From positions 1-64,000 of the forward strand of contig LVLI01000281.1 in NCBI GenBank assembly GCA_001687465.1: DNA of 64,000 nt. The letters run 5' to 3'. Below are positions 56,401 through 64,000 of the stretch, one piece after another. This stretch comes from Halocafeteria seosinensis. Lineage: Eukaryota > Sar > Bigyra > Bicosoecida. A model generated the notes under the pieces. It saw nothing but the letters and a program-made list of their open reading frames with translations, was not told the origin of the DNA and did not search any database. Within the stretch, counting starts at the first letter, position 1, and every line of letters begins with the position of its first letter. Made by a program: the position numbers and the translations under genes.

Positions 56401-56735
56401 ATGCTGACCGTGTAAAAGACGTACGCCTGAAAAATCTCGGAGAGGATATAACCGCAGGCAAAGTCACCATCCCAGTTGTAAAGGCGATTGCGCGCTTGTC
56501 TCGGGAAGAGATGACCGACTTGTGGAACACTATCAAGACAAAGCCAAGTGATCCGGAGACCATAGCTCATTGCATTAACGTACTGGAAGAGTGCGGCGCT
56601 TTAGACGCATGCGTACAGCATGCCATTGACATGGTGGAGGACGCCTGGGCTGAACTCGATCCATTGATTGAAGACTCGTTTTCTAAAATTATGTTGCGTT
56701 CCTTCGGCTGGTTTGTCACTGAACGAAGCTACTAG
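53409..56735 (+). CDS. PX - AttH/CrtC-like - isoprenyl diphosphate synthase fusion, copy 1
   Basis: Exon 1 is 53409-53455. A 489-nt intron (GTAAGT...TTGCAG) splits the sixteenth codon (AT|G). Exon 2 is 53945-56735. The product is 945 residues. Residues about 38-195 are a PX-like phosphoinositide-binding domain (ITDVSVVDHK, VWRSFKDFKVLQDDL, LRRLQLDDYLKNLL, SFRGFVKP) with an acidic Ser-rich insert. Residues about 205-590 are an AttH/CrtC double-lipocalin domain: TEWWYYNTHF (221-230), TGWYDHEFGG, YAWNWAAIQLDN. That fold occurs in carotenoid 1,2-hydratase and in fungal decalin Diels-Alderases. Residues about 605-945 are a trans-isoprenyl diphosphate synthase: DDIQD (681-685), RRG, KTAVPAG, FQVMDDVLN (DDVLN 823-827). 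The last motif resembles the DDxxN of eukaryotic GGPP synthases. Small residues before DDIQD suggest a C20 or longer product. The substrate of the middle domain is unknown. Confidence 0.85.
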
Positions 56736-57384
56736 ACTAATTACTTTTGTAATCTTTCCTTTGTATCTATGCCCAAATCGCACGACCGGTGCAAAATTCG
56801 GCATAGCAGGACTATATATCGTCTCATCCGTAGACATATGCGGTCGCTGGCTTAGGAATATATTTTTTAATTTGTTTGAATAAACATTCAGTTGCCTCGT
56901 TTTTCACGCCATGCACTCTGTTTCCCCTGCCTGAGGATGCGGGCCGCGACTCTAACGACATCCAGCTCTGTTCAAGGCACAATATGTTTGTACAGTGTAC
57001 TATAGGGCTCTCGCTGGACTCTCTTACAAGTAAGTTACAACCAGCCTGCTGGTACTCGTACTTGAAGTTCCTGCGGCCCACCAACGACAACGACTGAACG
57101 ATGGAGACGGTCATGAACCCGCTTTCATTCTGCTCTCCTTGCGGGCTCCGTGGACGTTTAATTACTGCGATGGGTTTATAGAGGCTTCGAAATTTTGCTG
57201 ATACAGAGAGAAGCGAACTTACCCTGACCTTCACAGACTCAGACGACATTCGACACTAATAGGCGGTTGTATAAACATAGCGTATCGCAGCCACTATTGA
57301 AATGCGATAAGAAGACAGTATAGCTTGAAGGTGTCGGCTACTCGTATGTACGCTTAGGTTGAGGCCTCGTCTCGGCAGCGTGCT
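56736..57384. other. Intergenic region between fusion gene 1 and acyltransferase
   Basis: The first 150 bp, including gcacgaccggtgcaaaattc and acatatgcggtcgctggctt, recur after fusion gene 2 at 62825-62915, so the duplication includes the 3' UTR. No gene is seen in the remainder. Confidence 0.6.
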
Positions 57385-58662
57385 ATGGTGGTGCACGGGA
57401 AAGTGAGTAGTTATGATAAATACGCTATGCCTCATGTCCATGCAGTTGCTATCTGTATCGTGCTTCCTTACTTGCTTTGTCGATCAGGAAAAATTTTCGA
57501 AATGGAATGATCCCAGAACGGGAATCAACCCCTTCATCCCCCTGGGGTACGTGAAGCCAAGACCAGGAGGATATGCCCGTTATCTGCTAGATGTTATGCT
57601 GGTGATCATACGGATACCGATGCTGGTCATGTTGATTATTCTTTTCATTCCAATTTCAGCATTAATCTCAGTGGTACGTTCTTTCCCTCTGGAAGCCAAT
57701 GGCGGTGCTCTCGGCCCAACTTGAGAAGTGTCTTGCCTGACAGATACCGAGTTTTGCTGTCCAACGAGGACTGGCGAGAGCTCTGGAGGCACCGCTATTG
57801 CGCGTGATGCTGCAATGTATGGGTTTTCTTCGTCACACTCGCAAAGAACTCAAGCGTAACCAGGTGCCTTTTCCGTAAGTTATGCCCTGCTTTTTCCTCA
57901 GCTGGTGTAGACAGACATGATCACTCTCGAGGCTGCAGACCATCGAAACATTCCCAGCAACTTTCAGACTCTCCTTCAACGGGAGATGTTGTGTTGGTTA
58001 ACCATTCATCATTCGTAGATGTCATGATTCTCAGCTCGGTTTATTCACCCCAGTTTCTTGCCTTCACAATGAAGGGCAAAGCGGTTCATGTCAGCCTGCT
58101 TCGGATGATGTGGTTGGCTATGAGCTTACCCTCCGAACACTTAACAGGCGAGACGGAGATCGAGAAAGCTCTACAAAGTGCAACTGGGCTTTGGTCAGGT
58201 CCTATAGTAATGTTCCCAGAAGTTGCTCGCTCAAACAATCAGGCCTTACTGACATTTCCAGAAAGTCTTTCCGATTTAAGCCAGGTTGGTACCTTTAACA
58301 CATTCCTGCTCGGTCTGAAGTAAGGCATCTGTTGCTTGTGCTGTGAGGCTCTCGCATCCATTTTAATCGCTTCTCCGATCTGCAGGTATCCGCATCAATA
58401 TTTTAGCCCCACACATCCGATAGGCAGTGTGATCATGTTCCTGTTGAACCTGACCCGCCAGGTATATAATACTGTGGTCATCGTTTCAGTTCCCAGCAAC
58501 TACAATCCGCAGACCATAGATTTCGATTCTAGCTCGAGGTGGTCTTCGACAACGCGAGACTATCTAGCTCACATGATCTCAGTTAAATCTGTTAACTGGA
58601 CCTGCTACGACTTTTTGCAATTCCAACGCCTGTACGACGAGGTGACGGCGAGTTCGAGGTGA
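57385..58662 (+). CDS. Lysophospholipid acyltransferase, LOA1/VPS66-like (intact copy, unit B)
   Basis: Five exons: 57385-57402, 57488-57673, 57744-57874, 57939-58319 and 58386-58662. Introns are 85, 70, 64 and 66 nt with matching phases, giving 330 residues. Exon 1 encodes only MVVHGK. The mature start KEKFSKWNDPRTGINPFIP resembles the N-terminus of fungal LOA1/VPS66 (lysophosphatidic acid acyltransferase, ER and lipid droplets). A long hydrophobic segment follows (DVMLVIIRIPMLVMLIILF). The PlsC motifs are VNHSSFVDVM (HX4D) and VMFPEVARSNNQ (FPEG-like, with Val for Gly). The C-terminus runs GLKYPHQYFSPTHPIGS. The acceptor of intron 3 could also be at 57914. A decayed copy of its 5' end lies at 52445-52690. 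It sits between the two fusion genes. Confidence 0.82.
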
Positions 58663-59453
58663 TTTCAGCGTAAGCAGTCCCGAGGTATGGAAAGCTCATA
58701 TGCACGCTCTGGCTCTGTTGTCTTCGTAAGTCAATATTTAGTACTGCTATGTCCCTGCTATATAGGGTTCGATTTCGTCCGTCATGTTGATAATCATTAT
58801 CGATATTGGCATGGTACCGATGCTCGCACTTCGAAGGATGAACGCCCTGTACAGCGATATACACCGATCCAATTGAAGCGATGGTGCGGTTTCGTATGTG
58901 ATCAAGGAGGGCAATCAAAACAAAGACGTTCGCAATAGCAATTAGCCTCTTCAATTCCAAAATTCCTATGTACCCATCGCCCAACTACTGCTTGTTATTC
59001 ATATCTGCAAACAAAAGCATTCCCTACACGTCGAAATGTTTCTTGGCTTGTTTCTCCACAATTTATTGAATTATTTCAGCATCTTCCAATAATGTGGAAA
59101 CTGACCACTTACTGGCCATGAAGAGTCCCTCCGCCCAGAGATCGTAATCTGTGTGTGTGTGACGTTTTTCGGGTCAAGACTTCAACTTCAAGGATTGAAG
59201 TGACTCTCATCTCAGGATCCGCGGACCGCGGGTTCAGGAAGCCAACCGCACAGAATACAATGCTGTTTCGTGGTTGTTGGTACTTCGGTGTTGTATTGCG
59301 TGAGCGAAGCAAGTGAAATACAAATTAACTAAAGGGGAAACTTTTTGTTCAATTGTTTGGCATATTTTGTGGGGTTGTAATTGGAGTAAATTCCTACTTT
59401 ATCGTTGAACACTTTATCTGTTTACCCGCATTACTGAGACAGTTGAGCGTAAG
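58663..59453. other. Intergenic region between acyltransferase and fusion gene 2
   Basis: About 0.8 kb with no supported gene. Near 59180-59215 it contains a stretch (cttcaacttcaag, then attgaagtgactc) that also occurs in altered form near 53205-53235 upstream of fusion gene 1, as expected from the segmental duplication. Confidence 0.5.
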
Positions 59454-62400
59454 ATGTCCACTCAAGTGTCTTCCAACGCAGAAGAGAGAATGTAAGTGCA
59501 TCGGAACAACACAGCATTCTCTGTCTCCACAGAGTGTATGAAGTGGGAACGCGCAAAACCTCGGAGCAGATTCCCCTGGTCTCCCCCTCGTAAATGCTTT
59601 TTGTTGTTTCCTTGACGAGGTCCGCACAGGAACACACAAAACTGACGCTGGACAGAGGAAATTGAGAGGTTCCACGGGGACCAACAAGGGATTATTTGTC
59701 ATTGAAGGGAGTTTGTAGTAGCCTCTGAAGTCGAGAACACGGTACCCTCTGGGTCACCCTGGGGTCAGCAGGCAACTACGTGAATCTCCGCGGGTTTTCC
59801 AGCGCACGATGTTGCACGTGCCAAGGACCTTCGTCTTATCCCTCCCTTTCACAAAGATCTTGTCTGTGTGATCGCATTTGTATTGCGGTAGCTCGTTGGA
59901 TTTGCGCATTGCGTGTGCAAAGTTCATGGGTTGAAGTTATCCCAGATTCCCAAGATGGTTTACCTTCTGATGTTCCGTTAATACAGGCAAAAAATTCCTG
60001 GAGCTGGAAAGGATGCCGTTCTCGATTACACAACGGCTGAAGATGATGAAATGACATATTCCATCACGGATGTGTCTGTTGTGGATCATAAGCCAGCTGC
60101 CAACCAGAAAGATGTCCTGTTCTGTGTTCGGTCAAGGAAATCGAATGGATCATCTCAGAAAGTTTGGAGATCTTTCAAGGATTTCAAGATGCTACAAGAT
60201 GATCTTTACGCATACGGTGTACTTAATTCTAGCGACGGTGTGCAATTGCAAGACCGTCGATGGTTCCAGTACGAGCTTCCCCAATTTTCCGTCCCTGGGA
60301 TGACCTCTGGTCGGACTGAACAACCGGATGACCCAGAAACTGTCCAAGACTCTGCTTCCGAAGACGTATCCGATACTGAGTCAAATAGTAGCTCGTCTGG
60401 AGGGTGCTGCATACATCCCGATTTCGCTGACCTCAGACGGCTGCAGCTGGATGACTACCTGAAAAATCTTCTTTCTATTGGAAGCCGAGTGTTGGACACC
60501 ACTAGCTTCCGTGGGTTTGTGAAACCCGCCGAACGTGTTGACTGGCCTCCACATATTGGGCCCATTGATCTGGCAAAGCATGATTTACCTCACAAATCGA
60601 GTTACACCGAGTGGTGGTACTATAACACACACTTTACTGATACCGAAGGAAATGAATACAGTGCCTTCGTTTGCTTCTTTCGGATCGCGAAAAGCGTTGA
60701 TCAAAAGACTGGGGAAAAGACTTACGCACACGCACTGAACTTTGGATTTACTGATGTCCAAAACGAGAAATACTACCAAGAAGTCCTTGTGGACAAGGAC
60801 TCACCGGAGATCGTAAAGAAACAATTGGAAGATGACCGGGTGATCCGAGATCCGCGTTTACGCCGTGCGTACTTGGAAATTTTGGAAAAGGGCAACGTTC
60901 CCAAGCCAGACAGAATGTTCAAGGAGGAAATTGAATGCAACGAAAACAAGTTCAACATTCGTTTCGAGACAGCATCTGTTAAGAAAGACAGAAAGGGGCG
61001 TTATGTCGTGAAGGCATCCACTGAGGACGGAAGCACTTCCATTGATTTTGTTTGTGATCCGGTTAAGCCTGCGGTTCGTCATGGAGCAGATGGTGTTGTG
61101 AAGGGCCATGATGGAGATGACATGTACTACTACCTTATTCCTCGCTGCAACCTTTCGGGGTCGTTCCAAGTCGATGGTGTGTCTCGGCGTGTTGCTTCGG
61201 GAACTGGCTGGTATGACCACGAATTCGGGGGATACCGCAGTGAAGAAACTGTTCCCATGAACTATGCTTGGAACTGGGCAGCCATCCAGCTCGACAACGA
61301 CCATGAACTGTCTCTTGCAGTGCTTGTTGACCCTGTCAGCACCCCACAGAAAGTAATGGAAACGAGAGCAATCATTATCGACCCGCAAGGAAGAAGACTT
61401 CAACCACGAGATCTTGTTTTCGAAGGCACAAAATGGTGGACCTCTGTAAGAAGTTTCAACGAGTATCCCACCGAATGGAGAGTCAACATTGAATCAGCTG
61501 GCGTTGATCTGACCCTCACTGCCCCCTTTGCCGATCAGGAGTTCGTTACACTTATAGCTAAGCCCGCGTTCTGGGAAGGCCGTGTCGATGTACATGGGAC
61601 AATGAATGGCAAACGTGTTACGGGAAGAGGTTTCATTGAAAGAAACGGATTCAGTCCACTGTCAGAGCTTAATACTTTCTTTAAAGCCGTCGGGAAGAAA
61701 ACTCGCGAGATGGTACGAGAAATTTACCCGGACAATCCGAACTACGAAGAGACGCTTCGTTTGGTTGCTACTCCGGAGACTCAGCACTACATGGAAGGTG
61801 TTCCTTACGACAAGGTATATGATGGTATCATTGCTCCTGTCCGACATATTTCCGACCGGGGTGGGAAGTCTTGGAGAAGTTATGGTGCGTTGGCCTGCAT
61901 GGACATTGTGGGAGGTGATGCTCGCAACTTTGTACGGTGGCTCGCTATGCCTGAGTTCATGCATGTTGGATCTCTTATCATAGATGACATCCAAGACAAG
62001 TCCACCGTCCGTCGTGGAGTTGAAAGCTGCCACTTGGTCTATGGAGAATCGATTGCAATTAACGCTGGAACGGCGGCATATTTCCAGGGTCAACAAATGC
62101 TGAAGGTCGATTGCCTCTCCGACAAGGAGATGAATGAGGTGTACGATTTATACTTCGCTGCTCTTCGTGGTGGTCATGCGGGCCAAGCGTTAGATATTGC
62201 GGGACTTGATTACCTTATGGATGACTGCATCTCTCGAGGTGATTCTGCGCTTCCTGAGCAACGTATTCTTGCTGTACATCGATTGAAGACGGCGGTTCCC
62301 GCCGGCTCACTCGCTCGAATGGGCGCAATAGTAGGTGGAGGAACGAAAGAACAGGTTGAGGCCGTGGGCAAATACTTTGAGAACGTGGGTGTTGCTTTCC

Positions 62401-62780
62401 AAGTCATGGATGATGTCCTAAACCTTCGTGGTTTGGTAACAGGTGATGCTGACCGTGTTAAAGACGTACGCCTGAAAAATCTCGGAGAGGATATAACCGC
62501 AGGCAAAGTCACCATCCCAGTTGTGAAAGCCATTGGTCGCTTGTCTCGGGAAGAGATGACCGACTTGTGGAACACTATCAAGACAAAGCCAAGTGATGCG
62601 GAGACCATAGCTCATTGCATTAACGTACTGGAAGAATGTGGTGCTTTGGATGCATGCGTACAGCATGCCATTGACATGGTGGAGGAGGCCTGGGCCGAGC
62701 TGGACCCATTGATTGAAGACTCGTTTTCTAAAATTATGTTGCGTTCCTTCGGCTGGTTTGTTACTGAACGAACTTACTAG
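59454..62780 (+). CDS. PX - AttH/CrtC-like - isoprenyl diphosphate synthase fusion, copy 2
   Basis: Exon 1 is 59454-59491, then a 495-nt intron, then exon 2 is 59987-62780. The product is 943 residues. Exon 1 starts MSTQVSSNAEER and, like copy 1, ends in the split codon AT|G. Exon 2 then reads QKIPGAGKDAVLDYTTAEDDE before the shared Met. Domain order and all key motifs equal copy 1: TEWWYYNTHF, TGWYDHEFGG, DDIQD and DDVLN. By hand count about 30 residues differ over the last 780, mostly conservative, while the PX domain and its linker carry a comparable number of changes in about 120 residues. Changes include loss of one Ile (VPMNYAW for VPIMNYAW). Both copies look fully functional. The 3' UTRs are also alike. 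Confidence 0.85.
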
Positions 62781-63395
62781 ACTTATTGTTCCTATCATCC
62801 TTAGTATATTCCTTTGTAACCTATGCCCGAATCGCACGACCGGTGCAAAATTCGGCATAACAGGACTGTGTATCGCCTCATTCGTAGACATATGCGGTCG
62901 CTGGCTTAGGAATAAGTTTTTCATCTATCTGAATAATATTGGACTCCGTGACATGTAAAATGTTCATATTCTATCGCTATATCTTCCTCCATACTGACTT
63001 ATACACCGCAACGCAAGTATAGTATGTGCGGGTCCTTCGAGCGCCGGCGACTAAGTACCAGTAGTTCACCACCTCCTAGTTGGAATTCAAGACGCTCAAA
63101 CCTCTGTACAAATACCCTGTAAAAGATTACCATGTATCAAGGCGCTTCGTTTATATCCGTTCACTGAGACGACGAGGTACCTCCAGTTGCTAAGCATGTA
63201 GCACTAGCGAAAGCAAATATATATATCGTCAATGTACTACCTTGATAGTATCAATGTAGTTCGAGCTTCGAAGTCTGTGGAGCAACGGGCTACAAAAAGG
63301 ACGTCTCCTTCAACTTTCCCTTCGTCGACTCTGGACCCTTAAGGCATGAGAGGATGACCACTGTTTTGTGGGTATGTCCAGTTTTACACACATAA

Positions 63396-63430
<35 letters not shown>

Positions 63431-63605
63431 CCGCCCTCCGTGTATTACCCACGAAAGGCAACATTCGCCAGAGGCAGTTTTGTGGAGTGACCCGTGTTTT
63501 GCCTTGTATTAGCCAAGAACTTCGCTCTTCGTGCACCTACAGGCTCTGTATGCGTATATTCAACGCTAACAACGACAACGCATAACACGACAGGGTGCAT
63601 GGCGC
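62781..63605. other. Intergenic region after fusion gene 2
   Basis: About 0.8 kb holding the 3' UTR of fusion gene 2 and the promoter of the last, partial gene. It contains a CT/GT microsatellite; no other gene is supported. Confidence 0.4.
63396..63430. repeat. (CT)n(GT)n compound microsatellite
   Basis: An uninterrupted run of CT dinucleotides passes directly into GT dinucleotides, about 175 bp upstream of the last start codon. Confidence 0.95.
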
Positions 63606-64000
63606 CATGGATAGCGGTAGCAGCAGCCGGGACGATAGTTTCTGGAGCATTCCATGGGACGCGATGCCTTCCCAGAATGCTTCTACTAGCTACAGTGTAG
63701 AGAGCGATCCCAGCCGAAGTCTGTATGCCACAGATCATAGTGACTCGTATGATGCAGCAGCATTGACTGGGGCGTCCGAAGCAGCGGCAAGAAGTTTGGC
63801 AAGCCTGTTATACGATGAAGACGTTCTGGAGGAATCCCAGGTCCCTGGAACACCCATACATACCCAAACAAGGACTCAACAGAATGGCTATGCTTCAGAG
63901 GCCAATCATCGAGATGCACCAGGCTATGTTCCCCAATGGAGTAGTGAAGAAGAGTATTATAGTGGCTCTGCAGCTGCCGAACATGTGCTCTCCCAACGAG
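63606..64000 (+). CDS. 5' part of a Ser/Ala/Glu-rich protein, runs off right edge
   Basis: From the ATG at 63606 the frame stays open for 131 codons to the end of the window. The product starts MDSGSSSRDDSFWSIPWDAM and is rich in Ser, Ala, Asp, Gln and Tyr, without a recognisable domain. Composition resembles the disordered parts of the 1273-residue protein in this window. Codon choice is even and no stop occurs, so I take it as real coding sequence. Confidence 0.55.

Noticed and set aside
58592-58984. 130-codon minus-strand frame with a hydrophobic N-terminus after the acyltransferase
   Set aside because: It overlaps the last acyltransferase exon antisense and shows no motif; probably chance.
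62210-62608. Minus-strand frames conserved in both fusion genes (also 56165-56563)
   Set aside because: They are present in both copies only because the sense strand is duplicated; no independent coding evidence.

Overview
The window is nuclear DNA of a eukaryote with a fairly compact, intron-containing genome. Evidence: about 57 GT-AG introns that I could place by hand, mostly 56-89 nt long; a nuclear-type tRNA-Pro with a Pol III T-run; and eukaryotic genes such as TIM22, EMC10, PMS2, TMEM192, TMEM267 and an animal/fungal-type glutamate-cysteine ligase. No rRNA, organellar gene, virus or CRISPR array was seen. The sequence does not fix the lineage. A protist or alga fits the mixture of families, but this is inference.

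Left part (1-25.6 kb): start of a TMEM192-like membrane protein (-), glycerate 2-kinase (+), an unknown basic protein (-), an XPG/Asteroid-like PIN protein with a CCCH finger and RG tail (+), a gene-poor stretch with a decayed EMC10 3' end, intact EMC10 (-), TIM22 (-), a tRNA m3C methyltransferase (+), a coiled-coil protein (-), a SANT/Myb-like fragment (-), TMEM267 (-) divergent from a small single-pass membrane protein (+), a decayed TMEM267 3' end, and mitochondrial methylcrotonyl-CoA carboxylase alpha (+).

Middle part (25.7-52.3 kb): a giant disordered proline/serine-rich protein (-), tRNA-Pro (-), a PRUNE-type DHH phosphoesterase (-), an acidic/lysine-tailed protein (-), GCLC (+), a 1273-residue coiled-coil protein (+), PMS2 (-), kynurenine aminotransferase (-, 12 exons) and a secreted C45-type Ntn acyltransferase (+).

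Right part (52.4-64 kb): a tandem segmental duplication. Each unit carried a lysophospholipid acyltransferase (LOA1/VPS66-like) followed by a three-domain fusion: PX domain, AttH/CrtC-type double-lipocalin domain, then isoprenyl diphosphate synthase. Both fusion genes (about 945 residues) are intact. The acyltransferase survives in unit B and only as a 5' relic in unit A. Both fusion genes have a missed 5' exon that puts the true start about 0.6 kb upstream of the long open frame. This lipid-targeted, prenyl-diphosphate-making fusion is the most novel item in the window. The window ends inside the 5' exon of another low-complexity protein.

Many long open frames here contain introns whose length is a multiple of three and that lack stops, so naive ORF translations carry false insertions (glycerate kinase, METTL, KAT, probably TMEM267). 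Exon borders below are hand-placed from GT-AG signals, phase agreement and family conservation. Transcripts would be needed to confirm them.
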